Positions 10,480 to 22,100 of a DNA stretch of 64,000 bases are shown here, in pieces. The stretch is from Agaricus subrufescens (lineage: Eukaryota > Basidiomycota > Agaricomycetes > Agaricales > Agaricaceae), in NCBI GenBank assembly GCA_029945375.1, contig CM057064.1, positions 1,674,001 through 1,738,000 on the forward strand, given 5' to 3'. A program made the position numbers and the translations under genes. The notes under the pieces were generated by a model that saw only the letters and a list, made by a program, of their open reading frames with translations, ran no database searches and was not told the DNA's origin. Every line of letters starts with the position of its first letter. The stretch's first letter is position 1.

Positions 10480-13400
10480 GTTCTTGTAATTGGTGCAAAA
10501 TTCTGGTTATTGGACTTGGCTTTCTCCACTTCGGGGAAATAAGTCTTGTCCCTTCTCCGTGGATATCGCGCTCTGAGTTTGAAAATGGTCCTGCTTCCTC
10601 CCTTGTTATAATGTATTGGATACTTTTCTGCCCTCGTGAAGTGAGTTCTATATCGGCCCCAGCTTAGTATTCTTTGCGTATTCGCTTATCAGCAATATAA
10701 TTATATGTTTTTTAGTTGAATTCTAGGCTTTTCATTCGTCAGGTGTCACGTACATCTTTCGTGTCCTCTTCTTATCTTCAGTCGATCTCGTCCCATGTGA
10801 TAATTGTGTTCCCACAGTGAATGTAGTTTAATGTTCCCATTCCGATGCGTTGGCCTCAGAAGCGTGAGTGGATATAATGTTACGTTGATCACAAGAATGG
10901 TGATGGGAAATACAGTAGTCGAATTCAGTGGAAAATAGAATGTATGTGGCCGGGTGCAATTCACCATCGTTCACCTGCCCCAGACGTTACACTGGGTCGA
11001 TGGGTTCTGATATATTATTATCGAGCTGATTACTTAGGGGCCGATCGTGATCGCCTGAGAGCTTGTCATTCATATATCCGCATGCCTTCACTTTTTCACC
11101 GTTCCTATTTTCAAAAGTAATGATGATCTCATGCGGTAACATACCGTAAAGTACAAAACAAGAATAAAGATTCTCTTTGTTGTCTTGTAGGACGCTAACC
11201 TAAGATAGTATTCTTATCCCCGCTTCTCAGGTTTGCCGACCGTCTATATAATTGTTCTGATTTTTGTTCTCGCGCCATGGATATGGAAGGAATATTAACA
11301 CCAAACCGGTGGAATGTTCGCTTGCTACGATGTATTATCTTTTCCCTTTAACAGCGACACCGATGACTATACAATGAAATCCGCTTCTTCATATATCCGA
11401 AGTAATCCCACAGAGAATAGATAATATGTGACGAGATGTCTTCCATTTAATTATTTGCTAAACCTACTCGAATTTCTGATCACACTGAATCTCGTCAGAG
11501 AGACCCGTGCGGACAGTGTTTACACATATACATATGACCAGGTACCGTTCTGTTTGACCGTCGTTATCTTTAGGCACCGGACCTTGTCCGAACCGTTGCT
11601 GTTCAACATTAATCCATCCGAGTCTCCGCGTTCAACCTTTTCTTCATATGCAGATCATTCAAGAAGGAAACCTATACTGAGTGAAAGCAATAGGCAGTAA
11701 GCATGCGGCTTCCCTGCCTTCTGGCCGTCATGGATGACATGTCGGATATTAAGGCTATGAATTTGAAAACATTTCTCGACATAATATGTCACTGCCACCT
11801 ACTCTGGGGGCTATTCATGTGATCACCGTACATTTCCATTTTTGGACAACGACCGATCGTTGATTGTTTTTATTTAAATACAACCCTTCACACATTTGTT
11901 GCGAGAAGTGAAATTCGGGTTGTAGAAGTACTTCGAGCCCATCGACATTATTATTAGGTGCCTTAAATGCACGCCGCAAACCTTGAATTGTAAGTCCGCG
12001 ACCGCGATCACGTGGTGTACCTTTTCCTTTCTTTTTTCTTGGATTAGCTCGTGTTTCATTCTATTACTTTCATTCTCCAGTTCAGATGAGTATCATAGGC
12101 AAGCTTGAAGCAGAGTACCCGTATAACCCAAGTGAGTTGGGTGATTTACCTCAGCTAGGCGATTAATCTTCTGACAGGTGCCTTGAATCTCGTTATGTTC
12201 TTTGCTCATCAATCATTGTGATATCACCTGATAACAGGAACCTCATGTAGGATTTCGAAACTCAGTGCGATCGATCGTGCTGGATTATGCCGTTGCGTGG
12301 GTAACTCTTCAAGATCTCCCGGAATAAGTGCGGACTTTGACTTGATGACGTGACCCTGCCCGACCTCGCCCCCACCGCTGCCGTGAGTTAAGTCATCAGG
12401 GCACTCGTTTGTTTATGGCTCTGTCTGGCCCATGTTTAACTCAACTTTCCTTTGATTCAGCCACTAGTGCGAATAAGACTCACTTTGAAGCTGTGAAATT
12501 TGGGGCTATCCTTCACAAAAATACCACACTCCATTGAAGGTAAACGAACAGAACGCATTATTATGAATGGAACACTCAGGGACTCCAACCTGGACTCCAA
12601 AGTAATTGGTCCGTTATCCCCTTAAGCGCAACTTCAGCGTTCCACAGACTCGGGATATTCCATTCGGATTTATCATGGGCCTGAAATCTTTCATGCTATT
12701 TCCTACTAACTTATTTCCTCGGTCTCGGAGGATGCATTGATTCCATCGAGCGCCCCCTCTCAAACGTTTCTCATCAGATACGATGCTGATCAAGAGGCCC
12801 CCTTGATTCCTGTCGTAATGCTTCGAGGCAGTCTTTCCGTAAGCACTTGGATCCTGTAACATTAAACAAAGATCTCAAGGTAGGAAGGCCCTAGCAGGTC
12901 GTGCGACATTCAAGGCGATCTAAAATCTAGTCCGGGGTATAGCGCCGGCCGAAGAAGTCATACGGTGTAATTTGTGTACCATGGCTGTACATGATTCCTT
13001 GAATAGTGTTTTAGTTCTCAGCCCAGGATGCAATCCGTCTATCCATCAAACGTCTTCCGTCCTTATCGTAATCAATCGTTACGGTAACTAATAATAATAT
13101 GGCAGGAGGCTATGCATCAAGTGCTTCTCGTACCCAAGTTTCATCAACGCGTCAGATGTTGTCATAGTACCTGATATTTCAGAACTGTTTGGACTAAACA
13201 CAAACAGTGGTACCACGACACAAGAAGTTGAAATCCCAAACTATGGTCAATTTAATGTGAGTATTCCTCAAACGGATAAGTAAATCCCTGATAGAAGCTT
13301 ATTTCAGCCGTGGCTAAATCCGGTATTGGGGCGTGACTAAAGCTCTTCACCGCTTTCATTCGCTGCTGGACTTCTCCCATAACCCAACTTTATATAGACT

Positions 13401-13591
13401 TGTACTCCTGAATTACACAACGGGAGGTTAAGTATACCATAGACCTGGGGCGTCGGCGTCATTGTTGCCAATAAACTCCTTACTTCAGTCCGGGCTACCA
13501 TCAGAAAAAGGACCGCTCTGAATTAACTACTGAGAGCCACTCGGCATCGTTATCTCACTCCTCTCCATGGAAGTAACACTCTCATAATGAT

Positions 13592-13624
13592 GGGGGGGGG
13601 GTTTTTTTTTTTTTTTAAAAAAAA
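13592..13624. repeat. Homopolymer block G10-T15-A8
   Basis: Three pure homopolymer runs follow each other without interruption: ten G (13592-13601), fifteen T (13602-13616) and eight A (13617-13624). The T and A runs are mutually complementary. It may be a real slippage-prone site or an assembly join. Confidence 0.9.
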
Positions 13625-14695
13625 GGAGCGATTGCTGTAAAGCAGATTTCTTGCATATTACCAGCATGTTAAATATATCCGAAATTGAACCCTGTTACGC
13701 TGGTATTAATTACTGCAACAAATGCCAATAGAAGCAAGACAATTATCGAATAAGATGGGCCGGCTACTACTACAAAGGCGAAAAGAGCGTGATTTCCTCA
13801 TAAGCAATTTCCGACGCTGTTTTCATCTTACAACTCCAAAATCCGCATCATAATATATCCATTCTGGGTCCAACTCGGTCGAGGTGTAATGTAAAGAGAA
13901 ATGGGCGCGGGCCGAGGACGGCTGCCAGATTCAGCTGAGCTCTCCCCGCTTTTTAAGAGTTTGGTAAGTATAGCATCAGACGACTGTTCGATTGGTCCGC
14001 GCCGTCTAATTGGCTCTTTGTTCCACCTTGCTTTGGAACCTAGCTTACCGGCGTCTTATACAATCCAAGCTAGAGTTGGGCCTTTACGGCCCATTGATGC
14101 GAACTAGAAATAAGTAGCTGTGACACCTCGTGGTTAGGCGTATCAGAAAAAAACTTCAAAACGAGAGAGAAGATCTTTTGCCACGGAGCAGGAATCTAAA
14201 TAGTCCGGGCAATTGCCGTGATTCCCAAAGATTTGTCCTGGAATGGAAACAGGGACGGCGCGGAGAATCAACGAGAGTGCCGTAGATTGAGGGGACATCT
14301 GACTGCGATACTACTATACGGTTCAGACGGGGAATTCTTCTTGGGTATCAATCTTCGTAAGGAGATGGAGACTCTGGTTGCTCTAGGGAGTATCGATCTT
14401 CTCTCGTGATTCTCATCGACCTCCCACGCTCCATACCAAGACTAAACACAGGTGGAGTGGTTTTGGTGGTACCTAGTGTGTATATGTGTATGATACAAAG
14501 GGCGTTCAAAACCATTTTCGATATACTCCCACTTTGCCGCAGCTCCGATCCGCATGACGGGAGGGGGTGGACCCTTGAAACAAACAGCCACACTGATGAT
14601 GGGCAACCAGGGTGGATAGCCATCGTAATCTAAATTCGTATGGATGAAATGATGCTCATAAGCCCGCGATGCATGCTACTATTGATGTTCGATTT

Positions 14696-14727
14696 GGGAG
14701 AGGGGGGGGAGGCCGGGGGTGGAGGGG
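14696..14727 (+). repeat. G-run cluster with quadruplex potential
   Basis: Four runs of three or more G lie within 32 bases: 14696-14698, 14702-14709, 14715-14719 and 14724-14727. This fits the simple G-quadruplex pattern on the plus strand. It lies inside the gene-free tract, so no gene association is evident. Confidence 0.6.
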
Positions 14728-15959
14728 ATGTCGGTGACCGAAACTACCCGTCAGAAGTTGTTGAGTAATCATTATCTGGAAGAAGATTTCTTAGGGGACG
14801 AAGCTTTGGTGAGCCTCCAGTCAAGAAGTCCATTAGTCGACCATCAGCGGACGTACATCGGTCAGATAGTCGATAGCGGATCGCGTCGCTTAAACTCCTA
14901 GAGTCACAATTATTCACATTTATGCAACAATCGTACTGCATTTACATTTTTCATCATGGAAGTAAAGCGAAATAGAAAAAAAAAAAAAACGAAAACAATC
15001 ATCAACTCGCACAAGATTGACTCAATACAGAAAATGATGCGCTACATCGCATAAGGTTGACAAACCATTTTGGTCATTCCTTGACCTTGTTCAGGATCGC
15101 CACCGTGGTGGGAAATCCCTTTAGCCTTTTTCGTATGTGATAATCTAGAAAAAAAAATAATACAAGGACCTCGTATCGTTGATTTCCTCCGATAAAATCG
15201 ACTTTCTCGTAGTGCCAAACCTGCATCTCGTGATTCCCCCCCCTTCATATTATTTCCACCATTCCTAATTCAATTTACCTCGTTCCCCTCACGTTTGGTA
15301 AAAAGGGGGTCAATTTCGCAACTTGTCTGGACGATCAACCTGTCCATATTCGATAGGAAACATCAGCTCTAGAATTGATCTCTCTCTCGTACACTCGGGT
15401 GGAAATAAAAACAGGAGAGCCAAGACCGTTTGAAAGAAATCTCATCCACTTCATGTCCGAAGTCCACGAGCTAAATGTGGAGAAGTAATCCCGTAAGAGT
15501 GCCACTGACATATAGAAGAAAAGAAAAAAACAACAACAGTTTATTTTTTGTTTTTAATTGTCCTGAATGTTTTACCTTTTGCGCGGGAGACGTCGATGAA
15601 TCGTGACGTCCCTTTATGCGTGAACCGGGGTTTGGTAAGTAGAACAAGGGTATGCCGTGAAATGCGGTCCTTGAACTGAATTTCAACTGAATGTGTGTGT
15701 GCCTTTCACTACGCCACATGGTGACGAACGCAGTAGGCTCCTTGAATGATCTCACGGCTCTTACACACTCTGCTTATTCAAAGAAGTGTTGGGTGAGAAT
15801 GGGAGTCTCCCTAAACCCTTGGTTTCATATCCTCACATATGGAGCCAGCTCGAGAGAAATCGATACATATTAATATAAGGGTTATTCTAATGTATATACA
15901 TCAGGAGAGAATTTTTTTTCAACAATGAACAAGATGGGACAAAGCAGAAATTATTGAAT

Positions 15960-15985
15960 CCCTGTAGTTGCAGCCAGCTACAGGG
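15960..15985. repeat. Perfect 8-bp inverted repeat (hairpin)
   Basis: CCCTGTAG (15960-15967) and CTACAGGG (15978-15985) are exact reverse complements around a 10-base loop. It lies about 390 bases past the stop of the homeodomain gene, so it could be in its 3' UTR. No T-run follows, and fungal mRNA ends do not use hairpin terminators, so I call it only a structure. Confidence 0.6.
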
Positions 15986-16373
15986 GTTTACGGAAAGAAC
16001 TAGTAAAGAGGAGGCGTTTTAAGCAGATATAGTCTGCAACTCGGGTAGGCGAACTGAGGGGGAACCCAGACAAGATTACGCAACGAACAATAAACATTAG
16101 ATCGGAAAGGAGTGGAAGGGAAGCTCAAAGTCCGCCGAGAGCGCGCCTTTTGAAAGGAAGCATCAAATATGAACGTAAGAATGATAGAAAATAAAACCTG
16201 AACCAGAGGGGCCGGCACAAAGAAAACGAATAACTCATGTCCAATAGCGCGATGGGGAAAAAATAGTGGTTGAAAATACAGCGAGTTGCGAGTACAATAG
16301 CAGTGCGAATTCAATTACGTTGATCAGTTGTAGACACTAGGCCGTGAGATCGTTAGGGGGAGTGACGAAGCAA

Positions 16374-18479
16374 TCATTGCGGGGTGGCGTAACCAGAACC
16401 AGGAGTCGAACTGGGTGCTCCTGGTTGTCCGTCAAAGTACTGGCCAGGAGCCTGGCTCGAATGAGGGATGCGGGGCGAGGGGTTCAGGGAGGGATAGAGA
16501 TTTTGCTGCCCGTTCTGCGAATTGGACGAGAAGGGATTATTTGACATCGACGCGGGAGCGGACAGAGGCACGTCCGAAGAGGAGAGGTAATGGGAAGACG
16601 ACGCTGGTCCCGCAGAATGGGGGCCATTCTGTCCGGAAACATACAGTCCCATGGAACGACTGGGGTATTCAACACCACCGCCGCCGCCCATATGGCCCAT
16701 ATGCGCAGATCGCGTCTGTCCCATCATATGCCGTGAGGCCATATAGTCTGGCGAACCATGGTGGTGATGGCCGGCGGCGTTATTGGGCATAGATTGAAGG
16801 GTCATGGGGTGATAGAGCTGTAGGCTATCGGCGTTGGGCATGGATGATCTCCGGCCGGCAGGGTCCAGCAGGCCGGACAGCGACGAGCTACGGCCCACGG
16901 GAGGAAAGGGGGCCGTAGTCGTAGGTCCCGAGGCGGCTCGATGAGCAGGAGCCAAAATACGGCGACGAGCCTAAGGAGGGGATGAACAGAAAAAAAATTT
17001 TTAGTCGTCGATGAGCAACGTATGGAAACTGCGGACGCACGTTAATCATCCAGTTGGAGACCTGGCTCATGCTGAGGCCGGTAGCATGACACAGTTGTTT
17101 TTTCTCCTCTTCACTAGGGTAGGGATGATCGGAATGGCGGTGCAGCCAAGCCTTGAGGAAGTCGGTAGTTTCCTTGGGGAGCTTGCCTCGCTTGCGCTGC
17201 TGCGGACGATCGACAAGGGTTGAGCTGGGGACAGCCTGAGGGGAGCGGGAGGGGGAGGAGGCAACGGCGATGGAGGGTGGGGCAGGAGGCATCGAGTTGG
17301 AGTAACCAGCGTTGCTAGAGGGGACGACAAAGTCGTTGTTTGGAAAAGACCAGTCGCCCTTTATCCCTGAAAGTGGCCTACGATCGTGACCCGAGATACG
17401 AGCCGAGCCTGCGAACATTTGTGCCTGGGACATGGGGGCGCTAAAGGAAGCATGTCGCATAGAATCATCATATTTGGCAGCCGGAGGGGAAAGGTGACCG
17501 GGGGTTGAACTAGGCCGGTTGATGGTCGTAGATACGTTCCAATTATCATTTTCATTATAGGAAGATAGCCCTGGACGGTGATAGTCCGTATTCATGGGAG
17601 AGGAGAAATTGGAGGAGGAAAAAGAGGTAGGAGTGGTTCCGTTAGAGAGACCGGACTGGGAATATGGGGAGAAATCCGAGTTGTGTTGAATAGAGAAATT
17701 ATTGAGATCTGTAGATAACCTCGGGCGGTGCTTTTCCGGATCGTCGTTTGCAGAGGCCGGGAAGGTATAGTTGTGGAGGTGGGACTGGTTGGAGGGAGCA
17801 TAATTAGTGCCTCTGAGGGTGGGGGAGGGGTATGGCTGATATCGTCTCGAGTCCGAATGCAAGGTCGGAAGGGAGGCGCGACGCGGGTAGTCGCCCTCGA
17901 AGCTGGTAAAGATGGACGGAAGTTGGACTTTGGAGTCGATGCCTGCATCACCCTTGTCGTGTGCGCTGGAATGGCTCGAGTCGTTGTCCCAGCTGTTCTG
18001 ATCACCTCGAGATTTTGGGGGTTGGGGGGAGTCTGCGGGGGTAATGGTGCGTTTTTCACCCCTGGAAAGGCCGCTGCTGTCTGTGTCCGTGGCAGAGGTG
18101 GCGGAGCTGGACATGCGTCTGGATTCGTAGTCCAAGTCGGAATCAGCACTGCAAGTCGCGGCCAAAAAAAAAAAAAAAGCAAAAAAAAAAAAAGAAAAAA
18201 GCAAGTCAAAGTCAGCGGCGGGCGGGCGGACGACGGGGGCAGGGCGCATACATTATGGCAGGAGAGGCCGAGGGCGAGAGGTCGTGGATGTAGGAGATGG
18301 GGTGCGAATCGCCCTTGGTCTCGCTGGGGAGGGCGGTCAATATTAAGGTAATAGAAATGGCGAGGCCAGGGCCCGGATGACAGGTGACAGCGGGGTTACG
18401 GGACTTACAGGGCGTACTGCAGCTGGGCAACGTTGTAGGTATTGAGGACGGGGGGGTGGCTGAGGAGCTCCGCAGGCAT
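16374..18479 (-). CDS. TALE/KN-type homeodomain transcription factor
   Basis: About 615 aa in four exons: 18479-18409, 18323-18252, 18148-17041 and 16970-16374, in phase. The homeodomain spans roughly residues 362-422: basic arm RKRGKLPKE, the three-residue-extended loop with HPYPSEEEKKQL, and recognition helix VSNWMIN-ARRR, split by the last intron inside the helix. This is the TALE class, which in basidiomycetes includes regulators of fruiting and hyphal growth; which orthologue this is cannot be fixed here. The rest looks disordered: a Ser-rich N-terminal half with acidic and basic patches, and a C-terminal Ser/Pro/Gly/Met region with a HHHH run near 16,760. Intron 2 contains long A-runs on the plus strand. 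The start is supported by MPAELLSHPPVLN in good phase with exon 2. Confidence 0.92.
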
Positions 18480-19112
18480 GGGGACAGGGCTGGGGGTGGC
18501 TGGGAAGGGCGCCTGGCGGGGCGGGGAGTGAAGGAGGACGGGGAGACGGTGTGCAGTATTTAAGGTTGGGGAGATCCAGGCAGATAGCTGGGTGGGAAGA
18601 CATCAGCCCGCCAGATTGCCAGATTGGCTGCTGCTCACCAGCCCTCCCGGAACGGGAGCGAGTCTGCAATATTTTTGTAAACACGCACAAACTCGTCCTC
18701 AATTAATCAATCCACGCCAGATCTCATCCAGATCCTGCCCGCCTCCAGATTCGGTCGTCCCCGCTCACACACCCCAATCTCAGACCAGCCCATCACGCCT
18801 TGCCGCCGAACCAACTCGCCCTTCGTCGGCGATGCCCACCTCCTGCCCGTTATGGATATATTGCCCCCCGTCCCCTCCTCCGATCCCCCCGCCCCCCGGC
18901 CCTCTCTCTCCCGGCCCCCGGCCTCGTCCTCGCCCTCGTCCCGCCCGCGCGCAGAGCCAGCCTCCCGCGGAGTGGCTGCCCCCCCATTCGCGCGCAGATC
19001 CCTTGATGTATCATGTCCAACCTTCAGTGCCGCCAATCTGACATTCGCCATGTCCATCTACGGTACACTACCCTTGCTAATCTCCACCTCTATCTCACAA
19101 CCATCATTCACG
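18480..19112. promoter_or_regulatory. C-rich upstream region of the homeodomain gene
   Basis: This 633-base region lies 5' of the homeodomain ATG and 3' of the next minus-strand gene. It is strongly C-rich on the plus strand. Four C-runs at 18864-18869, 18872-18875, 18885-18890 and 18892-18897 give the minus (coding) strand a G-quadruplex pattern about 390 bases upstream of the ATG. A TATTTAAG-like element occurs near 18,558. No coding exon is convincing here. Confidence 0.5.
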
Positions 19113-22100
19113 TCATGGTACCGACCCCTCCGTGCCTCTGCTGTCTTTCCCCGTTGTTTTATCTTTACTCCTCGTTTTGTGCAGAATTCCCACCAACAAC
19201 TTCTGCGCTTTCGTCTCTTCTTTTTCTGAAACACCAACTCCATCAAGCATCCGTATTCGTCTGCACGCGCGCATGACAAGTCCTCGGTACGCCAATCGCC
19301 CGATGTACAGTTCATCAGGCAGGTCCCGCCGGAATTTGGCATCCAGCTCCTGCCAACTGTTGCTGGCCTTGCCCTCCCCGTCGCTCCCCCGCTTTCCCCT
19401 CCCCCCGCCGCTCCCCCTGCTCTCCGACGGCTGCAGTGCCCCCGGCACATCCCTCACCAGCAGGGGCAGGTACCATCCCAGTGTGCACGGATTCATCCTA
19501 TAATTAATCCACATCAGTATTGAGCACTTCCCAAATGAATACATAAAACAATGTGATCTCCAGTTCCCCGTCAAACCCCACTCTATCGATCACTGCCATA
19601 CAGCTACACCATGTGGTCCGCCACAATTAAAATAAGTAGATGTGCCAAGCAGAATGTTCCTAGAACCGGTACACAAATCAAGAGAAAAAGGGAGTACGTA
19701 CCGAAAGTCAAGCATCTCAATCTCTGGCATCCGCTGTACAAGCCGGATCAGCGGTTTCGTTTTTTGCAACCGCGACCCAATAATCGTCAGTTTCTCCAGC
19801 CTCGTGAGCCCCTCCAGCGGCCGTGCATCCTCCAGAAAGTTGTAGTTCAGATTCAATACTCGCAAATTAGGTGTCAGCTTCGCCATATCCTCGGGCAGCG
19901 CGGTAAGCCGACATGCCGCTACCTCCAGATAGATCATGTTGTAACATGCTTCTGATATGAAAGTAGGTTGCAATGGATTTCCTGCGGACGGGAGGGGGGG
20001 GTAGGCGGAGCGAAATTTGTATGCATCAGGAACAACAACGCCGAACTCACCAGAGAGGTACAATCTTTTCACGTCACGAACATCGCGGGTCAAAAGGTTC
20101 CTGTTAATTCAGGCAACGGGACGAATCATGAATCACAAAACGGCATCATCCATTGTTCCATCAGTGAAAATCTTCTCTCCATCACAAACGAAAATCTACT
20201 CACAATCCCCGGCCACTTTGGTTCCGCAGAGAAAGATTCTCGAGCTTCATTAGTCGGTTCAGCTTAACTAGATGCGTCAATGAATTGTTATCCGCGTATA
20301 ACGTGCGAAGATTCGTAAACCCCCCAACATCCACCTGACGAAGGCGATTCCCACTCAACCTTAGAATCCGCAATCTGGGTAGACTTCCATCAACCTCCAG
20401 CGTTCTCAAGCAATTATTATCTAAAACAGTCCACCAGTTAGTCCGCAGAATATACGCAAACCGACCTCTCGGCTAAACAACAAAAATGTGGCGGAGAGAA
20501 GAGGCAGTGCACTTAATGAAGGGTCATGCGCCAAGCCCTTACGGGCCCTCGGGTATCATGTGCCCCTTAGAGTTTGATCGCTACCACCGCCGTCCGGCTG
20601 ATCTCATTGAACCAGGTGTATCGGTAGAAATCACATCCTCACCTAGATTCAGTGCGACCAACGATAGCAACATTTCGACCCCAGTTATGCGCTCCAAGCG
20701 ATTCTGGCTGATATTGATCATCTCCAACCGTTTCCTATAATGAAGAAATGAAAAAAAAAGAACCCGAGTAAGTCCTTGCCTGCCTCAATTCGAAAATGGG
20801 AGATCCACTAACCACTTGAACTCATTCAAGTCCACGGATTGTATCAGATTGCCTTGCACGCTCAATTTGACTAGTCCATCTATATTCTGCAGCCCATCCA
20901 GGTCTGCGATCTTATTATAGTCGGCCTTTAGTTCTCGAAGATGCCGTAGAGACTCCAATTCTGGGGTCACAGGTCAGCCAACCAGAACGGAATAGCATCG
21001 TTCAAAAGAACACCTACGCCGTAAAGAATCTACGTCATTCCTACTGATGTCGAGACTTTCAATATTAGACAAGTGAGCAAATGAAGTGAGACCCGTAAGG
21101 CTTGATGTTCGCAATGCCACATGAAAATACGACATTTAATGGATCCCTTCCCCAAACAGAAAACAAATAACATTCACCTGTTCGAAGCGACAGATAATGT
21201 CCTCACCGATTCAGGTACTCCACTAAGCCAGGAAAGGCGATTCGAATTGCTGTTAAACATCAGCTTCACCATCCTCGAAAAAAGAAACCAAGTACTCACA
21301 GACTCAACGCATCAAGTCGAGGCAAAAATTCCTTCAACCTTGCAACACTCTCCAAACTCTTCCTCGACAAATTAATCGAAGTCAGCTGTTCCCAATGGGG
21401 TTCAAAAGGTTGAACATCCGTGATAACAGTCACCAGCCGATCATGAGCAACACCAAAAGAACATTCAGTAAGAAACGTCCCATTAGCCCTGCCCAAGTCC
21501 ACTTTCGAACTTGTGGCACGATAACCCTGAGGACCGGCAAAACCTGTTTGTGGGGTACTTCCAAATTCATTCGGCTGCACAACCTGAAATTCTTCTGTTC
21601 CTGTCGAACTTCTTTTTGATGGCGAATGGCCATTAGATTCTGTATGAAAAGCTTGATTGACACCGGTGGTGATAGAGCAAAATAAAATAAATAAAAAATT
21701 TATGACGCACCTGAGTCCTGCAACGCATTCATCATATCCTCTATCCGTTTCGAACGCGCAGAGGGCACAATCTCGCCGCTCACGTTAATCTCCGCATTTG
21801 ACACATTCGATGAGAAAGGCGCCGTGAACGAATCACTAGAATCGTGCAATCCAAGAATTGGACCATCGTGTCTTCCATCTGAAAAACTGACCGATCGCCG
21901 TTGATTTTTCTGCTCGACCGGAGTTTGGTATTTTGAACGATTCGGGTCTTTTAACACAGAAGTTGGAGTATTTCCATTGCTTCTAAGGGCCGATCGTACC
22001 GCGGGAGTCATTAGAGAGACGCCATCAGAAAGGTGAGGCGTAACGAAGGAAGGCGGGATGGTCGGAGGATCAGGATTAGTGGGTAGCGCGAGATCGGTCT

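Larger units (their letters stand above)
10480..16373. other. 5.9-kb tract with no recognisable gene between convergent genes
   Basis: It lies between the USB1 stop and the 3' end of the homeodomain gene. I read both strands for conserved domains, joined exons, transposase or reverse-transcriptase motifs, terminal repeats and tRNA elements, and found none I can defend. Open frames are all under about 105 codons and look random. Visible local structures are an AT-rich stretch after 10,480, a G10-T15-A8 homopolymer block (13592-13624), a G-run cluster (14696-14727) and a hairpin (15960-15985). The last few hundred bases probably include the 3' UTR of the homeodomain gene. Confidence 0.55.

Noticed and set aside
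10480..16373. Hidden retrotransposon or other mobile element
   Set aside because: No reverse-transcriptase, integrase or transposase motif, no long terminal repeat and no clear inverted terminal repeats could be seen in either strand.
17728..18351. Long plus-strand frame (over 200 codons) across the homeodomain gene
   Set aside because: It is the complement of Ser/Pro-rich coding sequence, low in complexity and with no domain; the minus strand carries a true homeodomain.
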